From Defluviitaleaceae bacterium (GTDB lineage Bacteria; Bacillota; Clostridia; Lachnospirales; UBA5962), in contig WQZK01000083.1 of NCBI GenBank assembly GCA_009780765.1, positions 1 through 7,740 of the forward strand: a stretch of 7,740 nucleotides of DNA, written 5' to 3'. Below, one piece after another: positions 1 to 7,183 of the stretch. The first letter of the stretch is position 1. The number at the start of each line of letters is the position of its first letter. The notes under the pieces are model-generated. The model had not been told where the DNA came from. It worked only from the letters and a program-made list of their open reading frames with translations, and made no database searches. A program made the position numbers and the translations under genes.

Positions 1-1046
1 CCCCAGCCAAATTCTTCACAAATAGCTGCAAAGATGGAGTCTCTTGCCATTGCTGGAACAGTTCCAGGAATTCCCCTTGCGAGCCCCGCACCAAAAAAGC
101 CCCATGTGCCAATGGCGAAAAGTGACTGTATAATTTGGTGCCCTGTATTAAAAGGGTCTGCCCATGGATTACGCCAAATATCAACTCTTATCCTAACATG
201 GTTAAAAATCCTGTGGGCGATAATAGAACCAATGCTTAAAGCCCCTAAACTGCCGAAAAATAATATTTCTCGCCCTGTGGCAACATACATCATAATGGCA
301 AATGTCATAAAAAATATTAGTGCCGAACCTAAATCCGTTTGGTAAGTCAACACTAGCACATAAATGGCAGATAGCACAGATGGCACAATAAGCTGCTTAA
401 CCGATAATTTCTTTCTAAACACCGAAGCTAGATAAAACACAAACAAAAACTTTACAAGCTCTGATGGTTGAAAAGTCATAAAACCTATGGAAATCCAGCG
501 TTGTGCACCAAATTCTTCTGTGCCTAGTATAGATGTTGCAACCAAGAGCCCAAGCCCAACTATATAATAAACAATTTCTAATTTTTCAAATTTAGGGATA
601 ATTTTTAAAGCGAACCTTACAAAAAACATAGCCATAAACCCTACAAAAAACCAAATTAACTGCCTTTCTGCAAGGCTTGGGTTAAGCCTAAAAAGCATTA
701 TTAAAGAAACATCCATCAAAAAGAACACACCATTGCTTATAAGCGGGCAACTGTTTTTATATATTTTATCAACTAAAAAGCTTATACCAAGAAAGAATAT
801 AAATCCTGCTCCAAGCACAAGTAAAGCATGAATATTAAAGCTTTGCTCTAAAGGATTATAACTAAGTATCATCATGGCAGTAAGGTGCATAAAGAATAGT
901 GCTATTCTTTGTTTTATAACAGCACCAAATTTATTTATTTTTCTAATACCACGTTCGGCTAAGATATAATTAACTCCTTGAAGTAGAAAAATGGATATGT
1001 AGGCCATAAACGCATATCTTGATAGAATTACAATAAATTCAAACAA
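1..1046 (-). CDS. FtsW/RodA/SpoVE-family peptidoglycan glycosyltransferase, 3'-truncated by window edge
   Basis: The gene reads leftward from a TTG at 1046-1044 and stays open for 348 codons to base 3, so its C-terminus lies outside the window. The TTG is chosen because GGAGGG (1053-1058) sits 6 nt upstream. Family signatures are clear: GAQRWISIG around W184, QPSELVK at 193-199, and YQTDLGSA with D238, the position matching the catalytic Asp of RodA/FtsW SEDS polymerases. The visible end holds a loop reading GLARGIPGTVPAMARDSIF followed by CEEFGW, where the family has its P...D..F...EE.G motif. SEDS proteins polymerise glycan strands from lipid II at the membrane, normally with a class B PBP. 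The protein is highly hydrophobic. The canonical first helix appears to begin near residue 105, so about 100 residues with roughly three extra helices precede it. I recall such an extension in the longer FtsW/RodA-like proteins encoded near PBP and Ser/Thr-kinase genes. Whether its role is division, elongation or sporulation cannot be decided here. Confidence 0.93.
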   Translation of the reverse strand, partial: MFEFIVILSRYAFMAYISIFLLQGVNYILAERGIRKINKFGAVIKQRIALFFMHLTAMMILSYNPLEQSFNIHALLVLGAGFIFFLGISFLVDKIYKNSCPLISNGVFFLMDVSLIMLFRLNPSLAERQLIWFFVGFMAMFFVRFALKIIPKFEKLEIVYYIVGLGLLVATSILGTEEFGAQRWISIGFMTFQPSELVKFLFVFYLASVFRKKLSVKQLIVPSVLSAIYVLVLTYQTDLGSALIFFMTFAIMMYVATGREILFFGSLGALSIGSIIAHRIFNHVRIRVDIWRNPWADPFNTGHQIIQSLFAIGTWGFFGAGLARGIPGTVPAMARDSIFAAICEEFGW

Positions 1047-1052
1047 TTAAAT

Positions 1053-1058
1053 CCCTCC
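1053..1058 (-). promoter_or_regulatory. Shine-Dalgarno deciding the TTG start of the FtsW/RodA-like gene
   Basis: GGAGGG on the minus strand lies 6 nt before the TTG at 1046. No in-frame ATG is better placed. The predicted transcription start falls at about 1058, so the mRNA would begin almost at this site. Confidence 0.75.
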
Positions 1059-1064
1059 AATCAT

Positions 1065-1092
1065 AGTATACCATAATTAGTCAAATAATCAA
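1065..1092 (-). promoter_or_regulatory. SigA-type extended -10 promoter for the FtsW/RodA-like gene
   Basis: On the minus strand TTGATT (1092-1087) is followed after 16 bp by TATACT (1070-1065). A TGG lies directly before it, giving a TGn extended -10. The start would be near 1058, giving a leader of about 12 nt. Confidence 0.6.
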
Positions 1093-1109
1093 GCGGTTTA
1101 TATTATAAC

Positions 1110-1138
1110 TTGCGTTTTATTTGCATTCATGATAAAAT
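1110..1138 (+). promoter_or_regulatory. SigA-type extended -10 promoter for the large ABC permease
   Basis: TTGCGT (1110-1115), a 17-bp spacer and TAAAAT (1133-1138) preceded by TGA form an extended -10 promoter. The predicted start near 1145 gives a leader of about 24 nt. This promoter is back to back with the minus-strand one, with 17 bp between the two -35 boxes. Confidence 0.6.
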
Positions 1139-1158
1139 AAAATCTAATTTTACATATT

Positions 1159-1163
1159 GGGGG
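1159..1163 (+). promoter_or_regulatory. G-rich ribosome binding site for the large permease
   Basis: A GGGGG run 5 nt before ATG 1169 is the only candidate Shine-Dalgarno. It overlaps the codons that would follow a TTG start at 1157, which argues for the ATG. It is weaker than the GGAGG-type sites of the neighbouring genes. Confidence 0.6.
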
Positions 1164-1168
1164 TAAGC

Positions 1169-4100
1169 ATGAGAAAAAATATATTTATAAAATCTATGTA
1201 CAGGCAAATTATTAGAATCATTTTACTCATGGCAATAATTGCTTTTGTTGCATTTGCCTTTGTGCTTAGAGTATCTGAATACATATTTGTTAGAAACCAA
1301 CTTGAAGAAATTGCAAACTCTCACCACGCAATTGGGTTTGTGCAAGGAGCAAGCCCATTTGCTGATGTTTCGGCAGGTGCTGAAATTATTAATTCTAGTT
1401 CACATGTGAGGCTCAGTCAAAGAAGGAGAATGGTAGAAGGCGTTATGCAAGGCGTTCTTAGTGGCGATATAGCGGGTATGCAGATGGGGGTTCCATTTGA
1501 GCAACAGAGTCGCCAAAGTATTTCAATGTTTACAATTGTACCGTTACAAATATTTGAACCTTTTGACCCACTAAATCCGTGGACTTGGATGATTTATGAT
1601 TTAGAAGAGGACTTTATTGGATTTCCTGAACATAATTCACCAAATATAAGTTCTGGAACATGGATGCAAATTAATCTTAACGATGTTGGAGATGTGTTTG
1701 AAATCGGTAAGCGATATTTTGTAAAAGCTTTTTATCCATATATTCCAGCTGAGCTTGGTGGAACCTCATTTCCAAGTGGTCAGCGACATAATGGTATGAT
1801 TATAATGCCAATTAATGAGGAAGAAAATTTATGGGTTGTTCCACTAGCTGAGGGCGAAGAAGTAGACTTTAATTCGCCAGAGCTTGTTCATCTTTTAGAT
1901 GAAATAGAGTTTTTAAAGCATAATCAAAGTGCCTTCACGCTAAAAACAGTGGTAGATATGGAATTTCACCACATGTTTAGCCTTAATATGAACCCAAATT
2001 TTGCAACTTCTGATTACGACCCATTTAACAACGCTGATAATGGCATTATGGCTGGACGTTTAATTAATGAATACGACTACATAAATGCAAATCCTGTTGC
2101 TGTTATAGACCGATATTTTGCAAGAATAAGAGGGCTTAACGTAGGCGATACACTTACGGTAACAGTTTCAAAAAACCAGATCTTAGAGGGCGTATATACG
2201 GTAAATACTGGTATGGGTAATTATTCTGATTTTCTTATAAGGAGTAAAGCAAGCGACGAAAATGTACACACATTAGAACTTGAAATTGTAGGGATACTTT
2301 TTCATAGGCTTAATGGGGTATACCCAATTTCTCCATCGTTTGTTTATATACCAGATTCGGTTTTGCCTCTAGATATTTCACTCACAGCTTCTGAAAATGC
2401 AATTGCTATGGGTATTGATGAAAACTACCTTTTCTCTCGCCACTATAGTTTTGTTCTTGAAGATACAAGGTATGAGCAAGAATTTTTCTTAAACTATAGA
2501 GAAATACTTGATGAATTGGGGCTTGAGTTAGTTATGTTATGGTCTGGTATAGGTGATTTTTGGGCTTATGCCGAATCTATAATGTTAATGGTAACTTTTA
2601 ATACAGTTATTGTTTCTGTTGTTTTAGTGTTTGTACTTGCATTAGTTGCATTTTTATATTTGCAGCAAAGACGAAGAGATTTTGCTATACTTAGAGCTTT
2701 AGGGCTTAGTATTCCTAATATTTATAGAAAGATATTCACTTCAGTCGTATTTTTGGGAGCAATACCTATGGTAATTGGTGCACTTATTGCACGCAATTTT
2801 GTAATAAGCCAGTCGGCTAACACCTTAAGTTCGCTTGAAGATATGGTTTCTGGTTTTGAGGCCAATGCAGAAATATCGTTATATATAATCGCAGTATTAG
2901 TTGCTATAGTTTTTATAATCTTATTGAGTTTTATTTTCTTAGGTATGGGTTATATAGTTAAACGTCCTGTTTTAGAGATGCTTCAAGGCGTATTTTTCAA
3001 ACCAAGGCAAAAGAAATTAAAAACTGAAGTTATAGAAGATGAAATTTATTGCTTAAATCTAAATAAATTATCAAATTATATAGAACCAAATATAAAAAAC
3101 TCAAAACTTAAAAATATTTGGAGATTTATCTTTAGGCATGTTACTCGTTCACCTGTGAGGTCGGCTTTAGGTGTTTTAATTGCATTTAGTTTTATATTTA
3201 CTCTTGGTTGGCTGAGTGAATCTATACATCGTACAGAAACTGAGATTGAAAATATTTATGAAAGTGTAGTTATACATGGTGAAATTATTAGAGATGAAGC
3301 AGGAGGCCCTCCTATAGGCGGAATTGGCGATATTATACGCAGAAGAACTGTAAACTTTATTAGAGATTCTGAATTTACTATGGACGTTAATTACCAAGCA
3401 AACTGGGCGGCTGCATTTGTTATTGCCCCTAGTGACGATGGCACTTTCCCCGAAAACTGGACAGAAATAATTGGCTTTAATACTGATTGGAATGTTGCAA
3501 CAAATACTCCCGCTTTAGATAATGCGATAGGAATTGGCCCATTATATGGTTTTATACAAAAGAATACCTATGTTATGGTGAATAATATGATGGGTAGTAT
3601 AGATATAGAGTTTTTAGAAGGGTTTGATGTAAGTTCGTTCACTTATTATGACGAAATCTTTGAAGAGCGATTTTTTACTTTTGAGGGCACTCAATTTGGC
3701 GTTCGTAATATAGATGCTAATATTTTACCTATAATAGTATCGCAAAGCACATTAGAAGCACGAGGATTAAGCCTTGGTGATACAGCTTACTTTGTATTTA
3801 GAGATTGGGCACCACAAAGATGGTATTCTATTCCTGCTGTTGTTGTTGGAGTTCATAATGAGCATATTGCGGGCGGCATGGGAATTCAAGAATCGGTTAT
3901 CTTGCCCGTTTCAATTTTAGAGATGACAATGGGTGGTGCTTTAGGTTACCATACGCTTAATTTTTCTATAGACCCAATTTATAATAGAGACCATCTTTCT
4001 TATATAAGAGATTCGCTTACTTTAAATCTTTCTTCAATCGAACATGCAGGAAGAGTACCTCTAAGATTAGCTATTTACGACGAACAGCTTAGAAATACTA

Positions 4101-4462
4101 TGGCTGCCATGAATCAAACTCTTACATTATTACTACTTCTATATCCTGTGGTTACAGTGCTTTCAGTTTTAATTGCTCTAGGTCTTGCCATTTTACTAAG
4201 CCTTCAGTTTGCAAAAAATGTTGCTATAATGCGTGTTCTTGGAGCAACTAAAAAGAAAGCTTGTGTAGTGCTTTGTATCGAACAGTTAATTTCATGCTTG
4301 ATTGGTGCAATTTTGGCATTAGTACTCTTAATTATTATAGGCTGGGGGGCAGTATTTAATTTGTCAATTCTATATACTCTTGCAGTTTTAACAGGAGCTT
4401 TAATAGGCACAATAATTGTCACAAGGCGTGAACCTCTGGCACTATTGCAAGTAAGAGAGTAA
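1169..4462 (+). CDS. Large duplicated FtsX/MacB-type ABC transporter permease without an adjacent ATPase
   Basis: This is a 1,097-residue membrane protein of the FtsX/MacB permease superfamily, built as two homologous halves. In half one, a helix (about 16-34) leads into a long extracytoplasmic domain. That domain contains AGRLINEYDY and GLNVGDTLTV (about 295-332). Helices follow at about 470-498, 525-543 and 569-595. The cytoplasmic segment RRRDFAILRALG (501-512) is the FtsX-type loop that normally contacts the ATPase. In half two, a helix at about 665-682 precedes an external domain with GLSLGDTAYF. Helices follow at about 984-1012, 1036-1058 and 1063-1084, with the matching loop KNVAIMRVLGATKKKA (1016-1031). 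That makes eight helices, as in other duplicated members of the superfamily. The family usually needs an ATP-binding partner for export, extraction of lipoproteins or lipids, or mechanotransmission; no substrate can be inferred. ATG 1169 is preferred over the in-frame TTG at 1157 because GGGGG (1159-1163) lies 5 nt before the ATG. It appears monocistronic. Confidence 0.92.
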   Translation: MRKNIFIKSMYRQIIRIILLMAIIAFVAFAFVLRVSEYIFVRNQLEEIANSHHAIGFVQGASPFADVSAGAEIINSSSHVRLSQRRRMVEGVMQGVLSGDIAGMQMGVPFEQQSRQSISMFTIVPLQIFEPFDPLNPWTWMIYDLEEDFIGFPEHNSPNISSGTWMQINLNDVGDVFEIGKRYFVKAFYPYIPAELGGTSFPSGQRHNGMIIMPINEEENLWVVPLAEGEEVDFNSPELVHLLDEIEFLKHNQSAFTLKTVVDMEFHHMFSLNMNPNFATSDYDPFNNADNGIMAGRLINEYDYINANPVAVIDRYFARIRGLNVGDTLTVTVSKNQILEGVYTVNTGMGNYSDFLIRSKASDENVHTLELEIVGILFHRLNGVYPISPSFVYIPDSVLPLDISLTASENAIAMGIDENYLFSRHYSFVLEDTRYEQEFFLNYREILDELGLELVMLWSGIGDFWAYAESIMLMVTFNTVIVSVVLVFVLALVAFLYLQQRRRDFAILRALGLSIPNIYRKIFTSVVFLGAIPMVIGALIARNFVISQSANTLSSLEDMVSGFEANAEISLYIIAVLVAIVFIILLSFIFLGMGYIVKRPVLEMLQGVFFKPRQKKLKTEVIEDEIYCLNLNKLSNYIEPNIKNSKLKNIWRFIFRHVTRSPVRSALGVLIAFSFIFTLGWLSESIHRTETEIENIYESVVIHGEIIRDEAGGPPIGGIGDIIRRRTVNFIRDSEFTMDVNYQANWAAAFVIAPSDDGTFPENWTEIIGFNTDWNVATNTPALDNAIGIGPLYGFIQKNTYVMVNNMMGSIDIEFLEGFDVSSFTYYDEIFEERFFTFEGTQFGVRNIDANILPIIVSQSTLEARGLSLGDTAYFVFRDWAPQRWYSIPAVVVGVHNEHIAGGMGIQESVILPVSILEMTMGGALGYHTLNFSIDPIYNRDHLSYIRDSLTLNLSSIEHAGRVPLRLAIYDEQLRNTMAAMNQTLTLLLLLYPVVTVLSVLIALGLAILLSLQFAKNVAIMRVLGATKKKACVVLCIEQLISCLIGAILALVLLIIIGWGAVFNLSILYTLAVLTGALIGTIIVTRREPLALLQVRE

Positions 4463-4471
4463 CTGTATATC

Positions 4472-4521
4472 AAAAAGTTGAAAAGCCTCTCACTGCGAGA
4501 GGCTCTTCAACTATATTTTTT
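4472..4521. terminator. Bidirectional intrinsic terminator between convergent permease genes
   Basis: A 16-bp stem with one A-C mismatch pairs 4476-4491 with 4497-4512 around the loop ACTGC. On the plus strand a T6 run (4516-4521) follows, and on the minus strand the A run at 4472-4476 reads as T5. It lies 13 nt after the large permease stop and about 20 nt after the uracil permease stop, so one hairpin ends both transcripts. Confidence 0.93.
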
Positions 4522-4531
4522 AAGTTATATA

Positions 4532-5869
4532 TTAAGCATTTTCTTTATTCTTTTTTTCATGAACATAATCATTGCCCGGTAAAACAGCATTTAATACAAT
4601 TCCAGCAATAGAAGCAATTGCAAGGCTTGTAAGTGTTACATAAGTACCAGCTATATTAAATGTTAAACCATCGCTAAACCCTAACCCGCTTACAAGAATA
4701 ACAGCCGCAATTATTACATTTCTGGTTTTTGTGAAATCTACTTTATTTTCAACTATACTTCTAACTCCAACGGCAGCAATCATACCATAAAGAACAAACG
4801 AAATACCACCAATTATCGCAACAGGAACAGTTGAAATAATACCTTCCATCTTAGGTGTTAGCGAAAGTATAATTGCAAAAAATGCAGCAATTCTAACAAC
4901 ACGAGGGTCATAAACTTTAGAAAGAACCAAAACGCCCGTGTTTTCACCGTATGTAGTGTTTGCAGAAGAACCAAACATAGAAGAAGTTATTGTTGCTAAA
5001 CCATCACCTAAAAGTGTCCTGTGAAGTCCTGGGTCTTCAATAAAATCCTCACCTACAGTTGCACCTATTGCAGATATATCGCCAATATGCTCCATAACCG
5101 TTGCAATGGCTATCGGAACCATTATTAAAATTGCTTGAAGTTCAAACCTTGCAAGCATGAATGGAGGTAGCCCTACCCATGCAGACTCTTGAGCCATAGT
5201 AAAATCTAGTATTGCACTGCCATCTGGATTTGTTGCCCCTGCAAAGTGCATTATAATAGCAACCAAATAAGCAACACCTAAACCTAATAGAATTGGCAAT
5301 ATTTTAACCATACCTTTACCCCAAATATTGCAAACCACTATAACTGCAAATGCAATAAACGCCAAAAGCCAGTTGTTAGATGCCATGCCAACACCAACAG
5401 GTGCTAAATTAAGACCAATTAACATAATAATAGGCCCAGTTACAATTGGAGGCAGAAAACGCATAACTTTTCTTGCTCCAGCGGTTTTTACCAAAAGTGC
5501 AACAATTAAGTACAAGAAACCTGAAACAACAATTCCGCCAAGGGCATAGGGCAATTTTTCGGCATCACTAAGCCCTGCATAAACACCTGTGTTTAACCCC
5601 TGAATAACTGCAAATCCCCCTAAAAATGCAAAAGAAGAGCCTAAAAATGCCGGTACTTTGAACTTACTAAATAAATGAAATAGTAAAGTATCAACACCGG
5701 CAAAAATTAATGTAACTTGAATACTAAGACCTGTTAATAATGGAACTAGAACAGTAGCTCCAAACATTGCAAACATGTGCTGTAATCCAAGCAATAACAT
5801 TTTAGGCATACCAAGGCTTCTTGCATCCTTTATACCTGTTTCAAAAACATCTGATTTTTGATTGTTCAT
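4532..5869 (-). CDS. uraA: Uracil permease, NCS2 family (UraA/PyrP type)
   Basis: This 445-residue polytopic membrane protein has the expected length for a bacterial uracil:proton symporter, which imports uracil across the cytoplasmic membrane for salvage to UMP. Diagnostic segments are MPKMLLLGLQHMFAMFGATV near the N-terminus (21-40), VMEHIGDISAIG with E260, DPGLHRTLLGDGLAT (279-293) and NTTYGENTGVLVLSKVY with E309. E260 and E309 align with the two substrate-binding glutamates of E. coli UraA (E241 and E290), with the same 49-residue spacing. The C-terminus is a short charged tail ending in KKNKENA. The start is ATG at 5869-5867, 7 nt after GGAGGA. A longer in-frame TTG start at 5884 would place that Shine-Dalgarno inside the coding region. 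The gene is monocistronic, terminates at 4472-4521, and is divergent from the uridine-kinase-like gene. Uracil specificity over other NCS2 substrates is inferred from the UraA-type motif and is likely but untested. Confidence 0.94.
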   Translation of the reverse strand: MNNQKSDVFETGIKDARSLGMPKMLLLGLQHMFAMFGATVLVPLLTGLSIQVTLIFAGVDTLLFHLFSKFKVPAFLGSSFAFLGGFAVIQGLNTGVYAGLSDAEKLPYALGGIVVSGFLYLIVALLVKTAGARKVMRFLPPIVTGPIIMLIGLNLAPVGVGMASNNWLLAFIAFAVIVVCNIWGKGMVKILPILLGLGVAYLVAIIMHFAGATNPDGSAILDFTMAQESAWVGLPPFMLARFELQAILIMVPIAIATVMEHIGDISAIGATVGEDFIEDPGLHRTLLGDGLATITSSMFGSSANTTYGENTGVLVLSKVYDPRVVRIAAFFAIILSLTPKMEGIISTVPVAIIGGISFVLYGMIAAVGVRSIVENKVDFTKTRNVIIAAVILVSGLGFSDGLTFNIAGTYVTLTSLAIASIAGIVLNAVLPGNDYVHEKKNKENA

Positions 5870-5876
5870 GCTAAAT

Positions 5877-5882
5877 TCCTCC
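5877..5882 (-). promoter_or_regulatory. Shine-Dalgarno deciding the ATG start of uraA
   Basis: GGAGGA on the minus strand ends 7 nt before the ATG at 5869. It selects this ATG over the TTG at 5884, five codons upstream. Confidence 0.85.
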
Positions 5883-5906
5883 AAATTATTTTTTTACTCG
5901 ACGAAT

Positions 5907-5936
5907 ATTTTATCATAACTTAAACACTGTTGTCAA
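5907..5936 (-). promoter_or_regulatory. SigA-type promoter for uraA
   Basis: A consensus TTGACA (5936-5931) is followed after 18 bp by TAAAAT (5912-5907), with TGA just before it as an extended -10. The predicted start near 5900 leaves a leader of about 31 nt. That is too short for a PyrR-binding attenuator or a riboswitch. Confidence 0.75.
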
Positions 5937-5943
5937 GATGTAT

Positions 5944-5972
5944 TTGAAAAAAATTGAAAACCGTGCTATACT
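5944..5972 (+). promoter_or_regulatory. SigA-type extended -10 promoter for the uridine-kinase-like gene
   Basis: TTGAAA (5944-5949), a 17-bp spacer and TATACT (5967-5972) preceded by TGC form a strong extended -10 promoter. The predicted start near 5979 coincides with the first base of the Shine-Dalgarno. Its -35 box is only 7 bp from the uraA -35 box. Confidence 0.75.
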
Positions 5973-5978
5973 TTTTGT

Positions 5979-5984
5979 AAGGAG
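5979..5984 (+). promoter_or_regulatory. Extended Shine-Dalgarno for the uridine-kinase-like gene
   Basis: AAGGAGATGATT (5979-5990) is nearly the full complement of the 16S rRNA 3' end. Its core abuts the ATG at 5985, leaving no spacer, so the TTG at 5991 (6 nt) or at 5994 (9 nt) is the more credible start. Confidence 0.65.
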
Positions 5985-5990
5985 ATGATT

Positions 5991-7019
5991 TTGTTGAAAG
6001 ATATAATTGAAAAGCACTTAAATAATTACCCTAAAATGCAGATGCAGGATTTAGTAAAATTAATATATCAAAGCGAGTTTGGATGCGGGCATTTTGTAAG
6101 CGATAAAGTAAATAGCCTCAAATTTGTAAAAGAAGAGCTTGAAAAAACTCCAGCTTGCTTTGAAACACCACTTTTTGAGAATATAGGCGACAGGTTTGAA
6201 CGCATAAATTTTTCTGCCATGAAAAATTCTGAATTAACGCCTGAGATCGTAAATTCTTTATTTGTTATGAGTGCAAACCAAAAAACAGGAACGCCTGAAG
6301 GATTTTTACAAAAGCTAGATATGATAAAAACAAGTTTTAACCTTGACACAGATTTTTTCGAAAAACTTATGAAAGAAAATAATTTTTCGCCAATTAGCCA
6401 TTCGGAAGAATATCGTAAACTTTACAACCCTGCCTATCGTGTTATTTATAGTGACTACAAGCTATTTATTCCGATATTAGAAAAGATTGAATCAATAATA
6501 TCAAAAAAAGAACGCATATGTATTACAATAGATGGGCGTTGTGCTGCTGGAAAAACTACGCTTACAAAATTATTGTCATCTATTTACGACACAAATGTAA
6601 TTCATATGGATGATTTTTTCTTACCTTTAGAACTCCGCTCAGAGGAAAGATTTAAAGAGCCTGGCGGAAATATTCATTATGAAAGATTTTTAAACGAAGT
6701 TATCAACAACATTAAAAATAATAATGATTTTGAATATAATGTTTTTGATTGCTCTAAAATGAGTTATGTAGAAAAAAAAGAAGTGAAAATTTTACCAATT
6801 ACGATTATAGAAGGCTCATACTCTATGCGTCCAGAGTTTAGAGAAATTTATGATTTGAAAATTTTTGTTGATGTTTCAAAAGAAGAGCAAAAAAATCGAT
6901 TATTAGTAAGAAATAGAGATATGTTTCAGATGTTTGTGGATAGATTTATCCCAATGGAAGAAAATTATTTTAACAATCTTAAAATTCGAGAACAATGCGA
7001 CATAGTAATAAATCTATAA
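5991..7019 (+). CDS. Two-domain protein: uncharacterised N-terminal domain plus uridine-kinase-like P-loop domain
   Basis: This is a soluble protein of about 342 residues. The C-terminal part (about 175-342) is a P-loop NTPase of the uridine kinase/phosphoribulokinase type. It has Walker A GRCAAGKT (182-189), HMDDFF (205-210) in the place of the substrate-side acidic motif, EGSYS (274-278), and an arginine-rich lid with R303, R307, R309 and R318. The family phosphorylates nucleosides or related small molecules; the substrate here is not proven. The N-terminal part (about 1-168) is a separate domain with YQSEFGCGH (26-34) and YNPAYRVIY (145-153). I recall similar domains in Firmicutes, both alone and fused to kinases, but know no assigned function. 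TTG 5991 is chosen from Shine-Dalgarno spacing; ATG 5985 and TTG 5994 are alternatives. The gene is divergent from uraA, which fits pyrimidine salvage by association only. No terminator follows directly; the hairpin at 7184-7211 may serve it. Confidence 0.88.
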   Translation: MLKDIIEKHLNNYPKMQMQDLVKLIYQSEFGCGHFVSDKVNSLKFVKEELEKTPACFETPLFENIGDRFERINFSAMKNSELTPEIVNSLFVMSANQKTGTPEGFLQKLDMIKTSFNLDTDFFEKLMKENNFSPISHSEEYRKLYNPAYRVIYSDYKLFIPILEKIESIISKKERICITIDGRCAAGKTTLTKLLSSIYDTNVIHMDDFFLPLELRSEERFKEPGGNIHYERFLNEVINNIKNNNDFEYNVFDCSKMSYVEKKEVKILPITIIEGSYSMRPEFREIYDLKIFVDVSKEEQKNRLLVRNRDMFQMFVDRFIPMEENYFNNLKIREQCDIVINL

Positions 7020-7061
7020 TAAAAATAGAGCAATTTAGGATAAGTAGCTCATCTACCTCTA

Positions 7062-7070
7062 TGATATACT
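7062..7070 (+). promoter_or_regulatory. Extended -10 promoter of the small transcription unit
   Basis: TGATATACT is a perfect TGn plus TATACT extended -10. No good -35 lies 16-18 bp upstream (AAGTAG at best). The predicted start near 7077 would give a 24-nt leader before ATG 7101. Confidence 0.5.
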
Positions 7071-7073
7071 AAA

Positions 7074-7097
7074 ATCACCATACGGAAAAGAGGTGAT
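7074..7097 (+). promoter_or_regulatory. Inverted repeat covering the ribosome binding site of the small ORF
   Basis: ATCACC (7074-7079) pairs perfectly with GGTGAT (7092-7097) across a 12-nt loop, and the right arm overlaps the Shine-Dalgarno GAGGTGAT. It could mask the ribosome site if transcription starts upstream of 7074, or act as an operator. From the predicted start at 7077 only about half the stem is transcribed. Part of the match arises because ATCACC resembles the anti-Shine-Dalgarno. Confidence 0.3.
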
Positions 7098-7100
7098 ACA

Positions 7101-7157
7101 ATGATCCATACCCAAATACTTCAAAATATACTTGAACATATCGATGATGTCTTGTAG
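7101..7157 (+). CDS. 18-residue small ORF, possible remnant of an AraC/MarA-type regulator
   Basis: The ORF encodes MIHTQILQNILEHIDDVL and ends in TAG. It has a good Shine-Dalgarno (GAGGTGAT, spacing 3-4 nt), its own extended -10 and an intrinsic terminator about 30 nt after the stop, so it is set up as a complete tiny transcription unit. The ILEHIDDVL segment resembles the first helix of AraC/MarA-type DNA-binding domains. A one-base shift at the stop would continue in another frame through NLNLEKDCSIA to a stop at 7223-7225, echoing the SLEK segment that follows in MarA-like proteins. It may therefore be a decayed regulator start, an internally deleted transposase start, or a genuine small peptide. 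It has no Cys, signal peptide or hydrophobic helix. The resemblance is from memory and weak. Confidence 0.35.
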   Translation: MIHTQILQNILEHIDDVL

Positions 7158-7183
7158 CCATAGAGGTTAATTTGAACTTGGAG

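Noticed and set aside
34..345. Plus-strand ORF of 103 codons
   Set aside because: It lies antisense to the conserved catalytic region of the FtsW/RodA-like gene and has no Shine-Dalgarno or family resemblance.
1157..1168. Longer TTG start for the large permease
   Set aside because: There is no ribosome site upstream of the TTG, and the G-run site for ATG 1169 would fall inside the coding region.
3176..3397. Minus-strand ORF inside the large permease
   Set aside because: It is antisense to an intact coding region and looks like a chance open frame. The same holds for 4204-4473, 5328-5549, 6068-6349 and 7466-7654.
5870..5884. Longer TTG start for uraA
   Set aside because: Its first codons are the GGAGGA Shine-Dalgarno of the ATG at 5869.
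7044..7056. Hairpin GTAG-CTCAT-CTAC considered as a terminator after the uridine-kinase-like gene
   Set aside because: The stem is only 4 bp and no T run follows on the plus strand.
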